Assembly: GCF_030643785.1 (NCBI RefSeq)
Contig: NZ_CP094378.1
Coordinates: 992,001 to 1,056,000, forward strand
Direction: 5' to 3'
Source: Coxiella-like endosymbiont
GTDB taxonomy: Bacteria > Pseudomonadota > Gammaproteobacteria > Coxiellales > Coxiellaceae
DNA: 64,000 nt
Both the position numbers and the translations under genes were made by a program. Each line of letters begins with the position of its first letter. Positions within the stretch are counted from its first letter, which is position 1. Below, piece after piece: positions 30,110-39,760 of this stretch. Under the pieces are notes generated by a model that worked only from the letters and a program-made list of their open reading frames with translations, did no database searches and had not been told where the DNA came from.

Positions 30110-30780
30110 GCCAAAAGCGCTACTTTAAGAAACTTAACCATTTTTCCTGGTTGTTATAAACTTTCCTAAAAGTTAATAACTTATGAACTGCTTCGCGTTC
30201 CCCTACCTCAGAATCCTTCCCGTTTTATAAAACGTTCTAAGTTATAAAGAAGCTAATTCAACCAAACGCTCATCAAAGCTTCAAAAGCTAAAGTTATTTG
30301 GTTCAAAACACCACCTGAATGTAAGTATCCCTGAATTACCTGCTGGTAATGATAATCATCAATTTGACTTGGTCGAATGATATTCCAATCAAAAGCCATA
30401 CCAATCAATTCAATGGTATGGTGAAATAAGTCCTGCTAATTCCAAATAACATCATTGGGGTTTATATCTCGATGACTAATAATACGAAAAGATAATCGTT
30501 GTACTGCCGCGCTTCCTGTTTCGGCCGCTCTCATTAACAACGGCACTAAGAATTGCAATTGGTCGCGCTCCCTTATTCTGAGAAAAGTAGCCTCCGGTGC
30601 GTATCCAAAGGTTTTTGTCGTAACGAGAATTATAAAAAGAATCATTTAATTCGGGCAAATTTAATTGTGAAGGTTGCAAAGTATTTCCATGAAAATAAGC
30701 TAATGAAGTTCCTATAATTTCTATTTATTCTAGCGAAATTTCATAATAAGAAGCTAATTTTTTTCTGTTTATCCAGTTAA
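30110..30780 (-). pseudogene. Relic of an aminoglycoside-phosphotransferase-type kinase
   Basis: Minus-strand fragments: GTSLAYFHGNTLQPSQLNLPEL, then ISHRDINPNDVIWN (the catalytic HxDxxxxN loop of APH/choline-kinase-like enzymes). DDYHYQQVIQGYLHSGG and LAFEALMSVWLN follow. Stops interrupt each piece. The substrate of such small-molecule kinases cannot be inferred. Upstream of scpA in the same orientation. Confidence 0.5.
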
Positions 30781-30789
30781 ACAATTAGG

Positions 30790-31110
30790 AAATAATAAGG
30801 GCCGCATTATTGGTAAATTCCTTTAGGATGAGCAGTAATGGCAGGTAAGCTCGCGTTTTAAAAATTTTGAGCAATTTTTTTTGGTTTCCTCCTTTTTGGT
30901 TTCACCGTAAATACTTTTACAGGATACACTTTTAAAGTATTTTTTAAAGTATTATTTTTTAAAGTATATTTAAAATATGTAAATCAGCTTCGGTTTTTAG
31001 CTGTCATACCTCATTAATCCTTCTTAGAGATACAGGTAGAGGCTCACCAAATAAAGATTACAAGGAAAAATAAGAATAAACTGCACCGACGATAGGCTTA
31101 GTTAAGGTAA
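30790..31110. other. AT-rich spacer with a repeated TTTTTAAAGTAT tract
   Basis: No gene was recognised. Between about 30928 and 30972, (T)TTTTAAAGTAT occurs three to four times in a row with small spacers, another example of local duplication. Confidence 0.5.
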
Positions 31111-31112
31111 AG

Positions 31113-31742
31113 TCAGCTGTCATAGAAATTAAATTTCACTCGTGTCACTCCTTTGCCTTCGCAAAGCACCTTCGGTATCTCCCCAGTAAGATCTACTACA
31201 GTGGAAGGATCTATACTGGTTAATCCTCCGTCAATGATCAAATTCACCTGATCGACTAATTTTTCTTCTAATTCTACTACGTTGGGCAATGGCCAGCCTT
31301 GGGAAGAAGTAAGCGTGACATTCATTAAAGGTTTTTGAAAAGACTGCAATAAAGCCTGGACAATGGGATGTCCTGGCAGTCGGATACCGATTGTTTTTCG
31401 TTTGGAATGTAACATCTGACGCGGTATTTCTCGCGTAGCTAGTAGAATAAAGGTATAAGAACCTGGCGTATGAGCTTTTAAAAATCGGAAAGTAGGGTTA
31501 TCGATGCGAGCATAATTGGCAATCTCAGAAAGATCGCGGCAAATTAAAGTAAAAAGATGAGCTTTATTCAGCTGTCCTAAACGACGTACTTGCTCCGCTC
31601 CGAATTTATTCCTCAAGCCACACCCCAATCCATAACCCGAATTAGTGGGATAAATAATCACTCCACCTTCCTCGAGAGTGGCTACCGCCTGTCTAATTAA
31701 GCGAGACTGTGGATTGTCAGGATGTATTCGGATTGTCGACAT
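31113..31742 (-). CDS. yciO: YciO/TsaC/Sua5 family protein (threonylcarbamoyl-AMP synthase-like)
   Basis: 209 aa, single YrdC domain. Starts MSTIRIHPDNPQSRLIRQAV, with EEGGVIIYPTNSGYGLGCGL (the KxT/SxN pocket region), LCRDLSEIANYARI, and GIRLPGHPIVQALLQ. The MSxxIxIHPDNPQxRLI start is the YciO branch rather than TsaC. YciO binds ATP and double-stranded RNA, and its physiological role is less clear than TsaC's. It neighbours yciB and yciI relics, which fits the enterobacterial yci naming cluster. Intact. Confidence 0.9.
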   Translation of the reverse strand: MSTIRIHPDNPQSRLIRQAVATLEEGGVIIYPTNSGYGLGCGLRNKFGAEQVRRLGQLNKAHLFTLICRDLSEIANYARIDNPTFRFLKAHTPGSYTFILLATREIPRQMLHSKRKTIGIRLPGHPIVQALLQSFQKPLMNVTLTSSQGWPLPNVVELEEKLVDQVNLIIDGGLTSIDPSTVVDLTGEIPKVLCEGKGVTRVKFNFYDS

Positions 31743-31815
31743 AGATTAATAATAATAGTATAATTAATACTAATATATTATTGCTTTTAGCAAAGCAGAA
31801 AGGAATAATTTTTTA

Positions 31816-32290
31816 ATGCATTTCCTTTTCGGTTACTTTCCAAGTATTTTCTTTTTCATTTCCTATAATAAGCTCTCGAGAATTTACACCACTACCGCTA
31901 TAGCTATGATTGCCTCCGTTTTACAAGTTGGTGCTTATTAGCTGGACTTTCGTCGCTTTTAAAAATTTCATGTTATTACTCTAATTTTCATTTTATTATT
32001 GGGAACCTTTACTCTCACTTTCTACAAAGCCATTTTTATCAAATGGAAACCCACCATTGTTTATTTGATATTCGCGGTGGTTTTACTTGGTAGCGATTTT
32101 ATTGGAAAACACACCCTTATGCCTCGAATGCTTAAAGAAAACATTAAATTACCCAGTAAAATTATGACACCAATATCTGGGTAAATTTTAAACTATTTGG
32201 GACCTTAGGACTTATCCTAGTTTTTATTTTGGGGCAAGCATTCTACATTGCGTGTCATTCGCAACCAAAAACCAAGTCTCATAGTTAATT
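31816..32290 (+). pseudogene. yciB: Septation protein A family (YciB/IspZ) relic
   Basis: Inner-membrane protein family involved in septation and envelope integrity. It begins MHFLFGYFPSIFFFISY with IYTTTAIAMIASVLQVGAY, then a stop. The middle resumes at 31999 with GTFTLTFYKAIFIKWKPTIVYLIFAVVLLGSDFIGK and NIKLPSKIM, then stops again. The last helix (LILVFILGQAFYIA) is in a third frame. Family identity is clear (FIKWKPT is typical). At least two lesions make it non-functional. It is immediately followed by yciI. Confidence 0.8.
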
Positions 32291-32590
32291 ATGTATTATG
32301 CAATCTATTTTGAAGACCAAAAAGACAGATTCGAGCGTCGGTGGAGCGTTCGATCTGCACATTTACAACGATTATAAGAATTTCGAGAACAAAATCGTCT
32401 TGTTCTGGCGGGCCATCTGCTTAATGAAGATAATGAAAATCCTGTTTTGGGTGGAATTAAAGGTTCTTTGATTGTCGCGGAATTTGCCAACCTTAGTGCA
32501 GCGAAGGAATGGGCCGCAGTGGATCCTTATGTTACCGCAAATGTTTATGCTCGAGTAATCGTCTACCATTTTAAAAAAATTATGCCATAA
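32291..32590 (+). pseudogene. yciI: YciI-like protein with one in-frame stop codon
   Basis: Small ferredoxin-like-fold family, often next to yciB. ATG 32291 to TAA 32590 is a continuous frame of 99 codons except for a TAA at codon 29 (32375-32377), within SAHLQRL-stop-EFREQNRLVLAGHLL. A CAA-to-TAA change explains it. The rest (GGIKGSLIVAEFANLSAAKEW, DPYVTANVYARVIVYHFKK) is well preserved, including the usual start MYYAIYFED. A single recent point mutation seems to have inactivated it. Confidence 0.85.
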
Positions 32591-32601
32591 TTATTGAACC
32601 T

Positions 32602-32922
32602 ATGTCTCTTCAAGAAGATCGCATTGCTCACATTCAAGAACGGCTTATGAAGATTTTTCATCCAGAAAAATTAACCATACGCGACGAAAGTCATTATCAC
32701 GTGGGTCATGTCGGTGCTAAAGAAGGTAAAGGACATTTCACTATTTCTATCGTAGCGAAAGCTTTTAAAAATAAAAATTCCGTCGAATGTCATCGAATGA
32801 TTTATGAAGCCTTGAATGATTTAATGAAAACGGATATTCACGCTTTGCGAATTCAAATAAAAGCATCTTGGTGTACGAGCTCAGAACCAGTAACGCGCCA
32901 ACAATTTGTATCTTCTAAATAA
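32602..32922 (+). CDS. bolA: BolA family protein
   Basis: 106 aa. BolA proteins partner with monothiol glutaredoxins in iron-sulfur trafficking and can act in morphology control. Seen: IQERLMKIFHPEKLTIRDESHYHVGH with the conserved His pair, GHFTISIVAKAF, the FxGxxxxxRHRMVY-like stretch modified to SVECHRMIYEAL, and DIHALRIQIKA. It follows the yciI relic by 11 bases on the same strand. Normal length and intact. BolA versus IbaG/YrbA subgroup: the HALxIxIKA ending fits BolA. Confidence 0.9.
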   Translation: MSLQEDRIAHIQERLMKIFHPEKLTIRDESHYHVGHVGAKEGKGHFTISIVAKAFKNKNSVECHRMIYEALNDLMKTDIHALRIQIKASWCTSSEPVTRQQFVSSK

Positions 32923-33205
32923 AAAGTTAAAAATACAGTAATAATTAGGCTGAAAGCCAATATAGCAAAACCCAATTGGTAATGTCAGGAATAAATAGAG
33001 ACCAGAATGAATTTAATAACCATCCTATCAAGGAGATATAGAAACACCAGAAAAGGCTACTATCATGTTAATTAAGGCAATAGCTATTACTATTAAGGGT
33101 GGAGGACTTAATTCACGACTTACTGAAAACACAATAAGTTGCATGCTGGCAAATAATCCCCACCCCAAAAAAATAACGCTAAAAGCAGCGGGTGATAGCT
33201 TAAAT

Positions 33206-33235
33206 TAGGCACATATAAAATAGGCACATATAAAA
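33206..33235. repeat. 15-bp tandem duplication
   Basis: TAGGCACATATAAAA twice, perfect, in the MFS relic. Confidence 0.95.
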
Positions 33236-33481
33236 TGACGGATAATAATATCGCTTAAAATGTAGCTCCTACTATCATCTATCAGAGATTAATCCTTCAA
33301 AAGGGGCTTCCACAAACCAACCTAAATAAATAGGTGAAACTGTTCCGGCAACAGCTAGGTTTCGGCAAATAATAAGATAACTAACCATTAAATAAGAAAC
33401 CTCCTAAGAATCGGCAAAGTTTGCAAGAAGAATAAATAACAAACAACCAATTATACAATTAATCCAAACTTGACGTTCGTG

Positions 33482-33515
33482 AAGTAACTCCCATAATCAA
33501 GTAACTCCCATAATC
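33482..33515. repeat. 17-bp tandem duplication
   Basis: AAGTAACTCCCATAATC twice, perfect, in the MFS relic. Confidence 0.95.
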
Positions 33516-34016
33516 ATTGTAATCCTTTACGCAAACTAGACACTAATACTTTTTCTTCTTGAACTTTATGAAAAATAATAGAATTCCTGTTTCCTATTAA
33601 CAACAACAAAAAATTTAAAAGAGTTCCAATACATAGGTACAGAATAGTTGGCGAGTCGCCATCTAGTAATTTGCTAATCCAGCCAACAAGGTGTGTGCCC
33701 CCACACATCCCTCCCTCCTACTCCTAATGCACACTAAAGGATGTAATTACCCGAGTAATAAAAGCAAATTGATTAGTAGGCAGAGTTCCACAATACAAGA
33801 AATTTTTAAAGCCGATCCAAAATCTATTAAAAACCGACCTATATAACTAAGTATAATAATAAGCCGCTTCTAAATTACCAAATTAGGTGGTGTTTAATCG
33901 ATAAGCAGCTAAAAGTTGCGAAGTTATTACGCTGTGGATAACTTGGAGAAGATAAGCATAAAAATAGAAAAGACCTACCAAAGCGCAAATTATCCATGGC
34001 AGACATCGAAAATTGT

Positions 34017-34052
34017 CCTTTATTGTCCTTTTCTCCTTTATTGTCCTTTTCT
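34017..34052. repeat. 18-bp tandem duplication
   Basis: CCTTTATTGTCCTTTTCT twice, perfect, near the 5' side of the MFS relic. Confidence 0.95.
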
Positions 34053-34151
34053 GGTAATTTCTTCCTATGATACTAGATTACCATTTTTATCCTAAACGAG
34101 CTAGTCCCATGGAAAGATGAGAAATTTCTATAAAGAAAGCGGAAGCTTCTC

Positions 34152-34180
34152 TTGTCATCCCGTTTAAATTAGGTTATAGT
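34152..34180 (+). promoter_or_regulatory. Sigma-70-type promoter for rpmE
   Basis: TTGTCA (34152-34157), 17 bases, TATAGT (34175-34180), about 28 bases before the rpmE ATG. Both hexamers match 5 of 6 consensus positions. Confidence 0.7.
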
Positions 34181-34207
34181 GCGACGCTCAGTTTTAGAGA
34201 AAAGAAT

Positions 34208-34440
34208 ATGAAAAAAAAATTCATCCGAACTATCAAGAAGTTAAAGTTACCTGCAGTTGCGGGAATACCTTTTCTATAGGCTCGACTTTGGAGCGAGATC
34301 TTCATCTGGAAATCTGCTCTGAATGCCACCCCTTTTATACCGGACAACAGAAAATTATTGATACAGCGGGTCGCGTCGAACGGTTCCGTAAGAAATACGC
34401 TAAACGTAAAGTAGCCAATACCGAAAAGGCAAAAAAATAA
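34208..34440 (+). pseudogene. rpmE: 50S ribosomal protein L31 (RpmE), poly-A frameshift after the start codon
   Basis: The product reads [41 protein letters not shown] (split over one frame), with the zinc-type CxC and CxxC cysteines, to TEKAKK and TAA at 34440. The ATG at 34208 is followed by nine A's (34211-34219), which puts the rest out of frame. Ten A's would give [13 protein letters not shown] promoter precedes it and everything else is intact. Runs of 9-10 A's are efficient slippage sites for RNA polymerase, so a correct product may still be made. Otherwise it is an error or an early loss. Confidence 0.85.
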
Positions 34441-34449
34441 TTCTTTTGG

Positions 34450-35300
34450 ATTATTGACTTACAAACTGTAAAAGGTCTTCAATGGCAGTAATGTCTTTTC
34501 CATTTATTACCTTTAACCGAGTATTTTCATGTAAAAGCCGTCACCATTTCTTATTCTTAGCGCTGCCTGGTTTTTTGTCTATGAAATAAACCATTTTCAA
34601 ATAGCGTACCATCAAATATAAAGGCACTCCAACAACCAATTGCCAAGCTACACAAGGGGTAAGTAACGAAATAATATATTTTTGGCGTTGTTTCTTTTTG
34701 TTCTTCATTGAAATACAAATGATCAAATGTAACAAACAATAAAGGGTTAGCATAGGCTTCTCAGCCAATCATCACCCTATATTGATGGATTCGATAGTTT
34801 TGAGGATAGTTTTGATACCTCCGTTAATAACCCACACCTCTAACTCCGGAAAATTCGGCTTAATGCAATAACCCATGGGGTAGCATAATGGAGGGATAGT
34901 TCGATTTTCGGCTGGACTTAATCCTTTTAACCAAGTTTTATGCGTGGATAATAAAAATACGAGAACCAGCGCTCGCCACGGTTTTTACAAAATTATGTAA
35001 GTGCGAATAATCGTCACAATCATCTATCTCTATTCGAGTTTTAATTGAGACGGGAAATCTGTGGGGGCTTGCTGTTTGCATAGCAGATACACAATCTGCT
35101 ACTAAATTAGCTTCTCTTAATAAGCACGGCCCACACACCGACCTGCTGTTTTACTCGGTTTTGCTGGGACAACCTATTAACTTCATCCGTAACCCTGTTT
35201 ATAAGCCATACGCGAATATAAAACTGCTCCGATTGGGGATCGGAACTCCTCCAGTTGTAAGGCCAAATGGAGCTTTTCAGGCAAGTATCCTAAAAGCTTC
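34450..35300 (-). pseudogene. dusA: Relic of tRNA-dihydrouridine synthase A
   Basis: Minus-strand pieces: CGPCLLREANLVADCVSAMQ (the Cys active-site region), FPVSIKTRIEIDDCDDYSHL, KTWLKGLSPAENRTIPPL, ELEVWVINGGIKTI and IGWEAYANPLL, in the order of DusA. A C-terminal FIDKKPGSAKNKKW matches the usual GLPGARxWRR region. Frames change several times. The N-terminal FMN-binding part (about 35150-35300) is barely readable. Confidence 0.75.
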
Positions 35301-35339
35301 TTTTTTGGGACTTGACTTTAATTAAACCGCAGTAGTTAC

Positions 35340-35773
35340 TATGTCGGTATACAGGAACACATGATGCGAAATCTGACATATTAGCATTCGGTACTAGCAT
35401 TTAGCTACAATAATTCAAGTTTTCATAAATCATCCTTTTATTGCATTCTACAATACAATTCGTAAACCCAATTCAACCGACACTGATCAGGTGTTTTCCC
35501 AAGTGGCGTTCGGCTATTAAGAATTTCTTTCCCTCGCAAAGTAACACACCAGCATTTCCCAGTGCTCTTGATTACATTGCTTCGAAATATAATCACCGAA
35601 GAAAAGTACATTGAGGAATATAAATGTCAGCGGACTAAGGTTTTTCGAACATGCAAACAAGAATTTTCTTTGCGAGTGTAATCGTGACGTTTAATAAATA
35701 CACTAAACGAAAAAATAAGAATCACTAATATTAAATAAAATGTAAAAAATAGTTCTGATAGTAATTCATTCAT
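35340..35773 (-). pseudogene. Unidentified membrane-protein relic downstream of purF
   Basis: Directly after the purF stop an ATG region encodes NELLSELFFTFYLILVILIFSFSV, one membrane helix, then FIKRHDYTRKENSCLHVRKTLV and a stop. Beyond, fragments such as STGKCWCVTLRGKEIL can be read but I do not recognise a family. No ribosome site or long frame supports expression. Confidence 0.3.
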
Positions 35774-35776
35774 AAC

Positions 35777-37125
35777 TTATTTTTTTACTAACAATTCGTT
35801 TTTTACTTTAACGATCTCATTACGTAATTCAGCTGATTCATCCAAATAATTCATCCAAATGGGTTTTAGTAATTTTACCAGCAATGTAGTCTCCAGTAAA
35901 AACAAAATCTTCGAATCGTTCAATGTTTAGCTTCCCCAATATTATTGCATCATATTACTGCATCGTTCACCGCCCGATAAATATCTGGAAAATCTTGACA
36001 TATTAACCAATCTGCATCAATTGATTTTCGAATGTTATCAACTGATTTTTCGTGTGCGATTAATTCTGGAACTGTAGACATATCAATTCCACACACATTA
36101 GAATAACGAATTTCAAATGATTTCTTTTGAAAAGGAATTTTTAAAACCTGCGCTAAAGCATGGATAGCATTACGACTCGTGTCAGGAATTGGAATTATTA
36201 CATCAATATCATGATGATCCGGCTGCTTTCATAAAATCTTTTCATCCAAGCTTTTACATATGTCGACCCAAGCCTGATGATATACAGGTACATTATCAAT
36301 AATACAATCGGGACGCCTAAATAAATATACTCAAAAATACAAGTTGAATGACTAACCATTTTAGCACATTGCTCTCGGTGAATTTGTCCTTCTCGATCAA
36401 AATAAATAATCCTGCTAGGACCAAACAATCACCCAACAGTTCAAAGCCCAATGCATCTAAAGCAATACTTTCTGAAGTTAACATGAATTCCGAACCATTT
36501 TCGTTATCTCTTTTGCCATACACTAATGGCCAAATGTCGTGAGGATCGCGAAAACCCACCACTACACCATTAACCATTAATAATTATGACGGCAAAAAAA
36601 TTATGACGGCAAAAAAACGCCTCCTTTGACTCACTTACATACTTTAGTCATCGCTTTAAAATTGCTTGGAAGAAAGGTGCACGTCCAGAACGCTATAATT
36701 CATAGGCCATTATGTTGAGTAAAATTTCCGAATCCGAAGTAGTATTTAAATGGCGCAAATCTGTACGTATTAAATCATTCATCAATTCTTTAACATTCAC
36801 TAAATTCCTATTATGAACTAAACTCAATCCGCAAGGAGAATCAATCTACAAGGAGAATTTACATAAAAAGGTTGCGATTCGGCAGGGCTCTCCGTTCCTG
36901 CCGTAGAATAATGAACATGTCTGATTCCCATATTTCCCAAGAGGCGGAGCATATGAGATTCATGAATTACGTCACGAACTAATCCATTTGATTTTCGTAA
37001 AAAAATCTGCTCTCCATCACTTGTCATAATGCCAGCTACATTTTGCCCGCGTGTTGTAAAATGGTCAACGAATTATAAATTGCTTTGATTTATTTGGTTA
37101 TGAGAAATAATACCGACAATACCAC
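35777..37125 (-). pseudogene. purF: Amidophosphoribosyltransferase PurF, heavily broken
   Basis: First committed enzyme of purine synthesis. Readable fragments in order: ICGIVGIISHNQINQ with the N-terminal nucleophile Cys, [78 protein letters not shown], the DVIIPIPDTSRNAIHALAQ PRPP region, YSNVCGIDMSTVPELIAHE and DADWLICQDFPDIYRAV. The start codon is gone: ATATGTGGT stands where ATGTGTGGT is expected, as if a TG had been dropped. A 17-bp tandem duplication lies at 36583-36616. Directly downstream of cvpA, the normal order. Confidence 0.85.
36583..36616. repeat. 17-bp tandem duplication in purF
   Basis: ATTATGACGGCAAAAAA twice, perfect. Confidence 0.95.
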
Positions 37126-37128
37126 ATA

Positions 37129-37683
37129 TTACATATCACCTCTATTAATTTCGGTTTGAGGTGGTTCTACCAACCATTGAAAAATATTTTTAAGCTGACA
37201 AGGTAAAAACTGATTTAGCCAAGTTACTATCGGTTCAAATTTAGACGCTAATTGCGATTGGCCAACCGCCGTTCCGTCCTTGATATTACCCACACTAACA
37301 AACATGAGAAAAACAGCAACGATAAGAAAACCACGTGCTGCTCCAAAAAAAATACCCAACAAGCGATCGGTAATAGTAAGTCCTGTTTTTTTTACGAGCG
37401 CATGTACAATCAAATTAATAAAAATTCCAAAAATAAAAACAGCTAAAAGTAAAATCCCAAAAGCGGCCGCATACCGAAGAGAATCCGAATTAATCCACGG
37501 GCGCAAATGAATTTGAACAGGTTCTGAAAATTTAAAAACAATAACGATGGCTCCAATCCATATTACCAATAAAATAGCTTCTCGTACGAAACCACGAAAA
37601 AAACTAATAATAATCGAGAAAACAATAATTCCAATAATTGTGAAATCGACCCAATTAAAATGTGAAAAAATATTAAAATTCAT
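37129..37683 (-). CDS. cvpA: CvpA family inner-membrane protein
   Basis: 184 aa with four predicted membrane helices: about 10-30, 32-50, 65-90 and 105-125. Seen: the CvpA start WVDFTIIGIIVFSIIISFFRGFVREAI and RLLGIFFGAARGFLIVAVFL. In E. coli it is needed for colicin V production and bile resistance; its biochemical role is not settled. It lies between the SPOR protein and purF in the standard folC-dedD-cvpA-purF order. Intact although purF behind it is dead, so it is kept for a role independent of purine synthesis. Confidence 0.9.
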   Translation of the reverse strand: MNFNIFSHFNWVDFTIIGIIVFSIIISFFRGFVREAILLVIWIGAIVIVFKFSEPVQIHLRPWINSDSLRYAAAFGILLLAVFIFGIFINLIVHALVKKTGLTITDRLLGIFFGAARGFLIVAVFLMFVSVGNIKDGTAVGQSQLASKFEPIVTWLNQFLPCQLKNIFQWLVEPPQTEINRGDM

Positions 37684-37705
37684 TTCAGCGCCTATTTAAT
37701 TAAAA

Positions 37706-38416
37706 TTATCTATAAACCATTTGATATTGTTTAATAACACCCTTTAAATGCAATTTTTGTTTTAACTCTTTCTGGAGTTCAATAATTTTAGCGTAATCAA
37801 TTAGAGGACCTACAAAAATACGGCTGACTTCTTTTCCTTCGTTACTCTGACGAGTATAAGCATCAAATCCGCTCGCTTGCAATTGTTTAAGCAATCGTTT
37901 TGCATTGTCTTGATTTACAAAACTGGCCACTTGAATTACCCAAGCCTTAGGAGTCCTGGATAACAATAAATTATCCGACGAACGAAGTTTTTTTATGGCT
38001 ACTTTTTCCTTAATTTCTGAAGCTTTTTTAGCAACATTAAATTCATGGTGTTGAGTAGATAAAACTTTAGTTTTTGAGATGGTAAAGGCTTTAGATTTTC
38101 TAGGGGATTCTGACGAAACCGTAGAGAACGGTACCTTGGCTGATTGTGAAGTCGAGGGGATAGTCTTTTCTTTTGATTCTGTGGCAATTGACTTGGAAGG
38201 AATAGGAATTGCCTTTGAAATTGCCTTCTCTTGTAGCATTGTAGACTCTGACAATTGCAATTGCATTTCAAGTTTATCTGGTGCTTTCGGAACTGTCGTC
38301 ACCATTGATAAACTGGTGGTTGGATAGGGGTTATGAAATAACAACGGCAAAAAAATTGTTCCTACAGCAAGAATAACTACCGCTCCAATTAATCGTTGTT
38401 TAATTTTAATTTCCAT
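37706..38416 (-). CDS. dedD: SPOR-domain protein (DedD-like)
   Basis: 236 aa. A single N-terminal membrane helix (KQRLIGAVVILAVGTIFLPLLF, about residues 5-26) is followed by a Ser/Lys/Thr-rich low-complexity linker. A C-terminal SPOR domain starts at AWVIQVASFVNQDNAKRLLKQLQASGFDAYT, ending GVIKQYQMVYR. SPOR domains bind denuded glycans at the septum. The start overlaps the folC stop region. Position and architecture fit DedD; the linker is too divergent to compare. Intact. Confidence 0.87.
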   Translation of the reverse strand: MEIKIKQRLIGAVVILAVGTIFLPLLFHNPYPTTSLSMVTTVPKAPDKLEMQLQLSESTMLQEKAISKAIPIPSKSIATESKEKTIPSTSQSAKVPFSTVSSESPRKSKAFTISKTKVLSTQHHEFNVAKKASEIKEKVAIKKLRSSDNLLLSRTPKAWVIQVASFVNQDNAKRLLKQLQASGFDAYTRQSNEGKEVSRIFVGPLIDYAKIIELQKELKQKLHLKGVIKQYQMVYR

Positions 38417-39677
38417 GATTCTGGACTCGGGAAAGAAATTGTTTAGCTATAGCCACTGTATAAAACGAACCAAAAACTACGATGCTATCCTGCTCTTTAC
38501 ACTGCGCAATTGCTTTTTCAAACGCTTCGTTAATCGAAGTAAAATTATAACAATTTTCAACACCTTCTGTCTTCAAAGTTTCCGCCAATTTTTTACCTAA
38601 AGCACCGCGTATTCCTGATAGGTCACCTACATACCAACGATCAATACAGGAAAGCAGGGGAGAGAAAGTGCCTGAAATATTTTTATCTTTTAACATTCCC
38701 GCCACTGCAAACGTTCTCCCTAAATGAGGGGAACAACAAAGCTGTTCTGCTAAATAATGGGCCGATTGCGGATTATGTGCCACATCAAAAATAACAGAAA
38801 CGGGCTTTTCCACTCTCTCAAAACGACCAGGTAGAGTAGCTTTTTGAATACCAGCTACAATAGCCAATTTCTTTACAGGCAGGCGATTTTGTAAGCGAGT
38901 TATTACCATCAAGCTGGTGGCTACATTTTGAATTTTTAATTGAGGTAAGGGTAAAGCATCGTAATTAATTTTAGGTCCTTGCCACTTCCACGTTTTTTCA
39001 TATTCGATTATTGAGAAGTCTTTCATAAACTGGAAAACGGGGGCTTGCAAGAGTTGAGCCACTTCAAGAAGGCTCTTCGGCGGGTGAGGGTCACCACAAA
39101 TCACCGGGCGGTGTGTCCGAAAAATTCCTGCTTTTTCCCATCCAATAGACTCTCGATCACTTCCTAACCAATCTGTGTGATCTATATCAATTGTGGTAAT
39201 TACCGTGATGTCTGGATCAACGATATTGACAGCATCTAACCGTCCCCCAAATCCTACTTCTAATAAGAGAATATCCAAGGTTAATTTTTTACAAATATAA
39301 AAGCAGGCTAAAGTGGTGAATTCAAAAAAGCTAAGAGGTTCCTGATCACGATTTTCTTCAATAAACGTAAAAGCTTCAATAAAATCCCTATCAAGCATTG
39401 GTTCGCCATTAAAACGCAAACGTTCATTAAAACATAATAAATGGGGTGAGGTATAAGCGGCTACTTGATAGCCAGCAGCAAGATAAATACTTTCAATGGA
39501 TTTAATTACAGACCCTTTGCCATTTGTTCCTGCTACAGTGATGACGGGGCATGAAAAAGTAGTCAACCCTAATTTTTTTGCCACATGGATAACCCGCGAT
39601 AAACCTAAATCAATTTCACGAAAATGAAGTGTATTAATATAATCCAGCCAATCGTTCATATCTCGCGGAGTTGTCAT
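38406..39677 (-). CDS. folC: Bifunctional folylpolyglutamate/dihydrofolate synthase
   Basis: Adds glutate residues to folates and makes dihydrofolate from dihydropteroate. 423 aa, normal length. Seen: P-loop VAGTNGKGSVIKS (about 47-59), AYTSPHLLCFNERLRFNG, LLEVGFGGRLDAVN, TTIDIDHTDWLG, and PGRFERV then FDVAHNPQSAHYLA in the C-terminal ligase domain. Overlaps the SPOR gene by 11 bases. Retention fits the idea that B-vitamin cofactors remain important here. Intact. Confidence 0.95.
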   Translation of the reverse strand: MTTPRDMNDWLDYINTLHFREIDLGLSRVIHVAKKLGLTTFSCPVITVAGTNGKGSVIKSIESIYLAAGYQVAAYTSPHLLCFNERLRFNGEPMLDRDFIEAFTFIEENRDQEPLSFFEFTTLACFYICKKLTLDILLLEVGFGGRLDAVNIVDPDITVITTIDIDHTDWLGSDRESIGWEKAGIFRTHRPVICGDPHPPKSLLEVAQLLQAPVFQFMKDFSIIEYEKTWKWQGPKINYDALPLPQLKIQNVATSLMVITRLQNRLPVKKLAIVAGIQKATLPGRFERVEKPVSVIFDVAHNPQSAHYLAEQLCCSPHLGRTFAVAGMLKDKNISGTFSPLLSCIDRWYVGDLSGIRGALGKKLAETLKTEGVENCYNFTSINEAFEKAIAQCKEQDSIVVFGSFYTVAIAKQFLSRVQNHGN

Positions 39678-39736
39678 TTTACTTCTCCTGTTTGGGAGCC
39701 CTAATTACTATACTTGCGTCAGGTGAGTTCTGACAA

Positions 39737-39760
39737 TTAATCTAAAGAGATTTAGATTAA
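39737..39760. repeat. Perfect AT-rich hairpin at the accD stop
   Basis: TTAATCTAAA-GAGA-TTTAGATTAA, a 10-bp stem and 4-base loop, overlapping the accD stop codon and lying between accD and folC. No clear T-run follows on the minus strand. It may slow or end transcripts or be a binding site. Confidence 0.5.

Larger units (their letters stand above)
32960..34075 (-). pseudogene. Relic of a major facilitator superfamily transporter
   Basis: Minus-strand hydrophobic fragments in several frames: GTHLVGWISKLLDGDSP (about 33660), NLAVAGTVSPIYLGWFVEAPFEG (about 33310-33365), and ALINMIVAFSGVSISPLIGWLLNSFWSL near 33000-33090. Order and helix pattern suggest a C-terminal half of an MFS carrier, with the N-terminal half towards 34075 largely unreadable. 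Tandem duplications at 33206-33235, 33482-33515 and 34017-34052 fall inside. Substrate unknown. Confidence 0.5.

Noticed and set aside
30436-30645. Separate small gene in the kinase relic
   Set aside because: The reading ISHRDINPNDVIWN belongs to a larger broken kinase-like gene, not a stand-alone protein.
39737-39760. Intrinsic terminator after accD
   Set aside because: Stem is AT-rich and no T-run follows; kept only as an inverted repeat.
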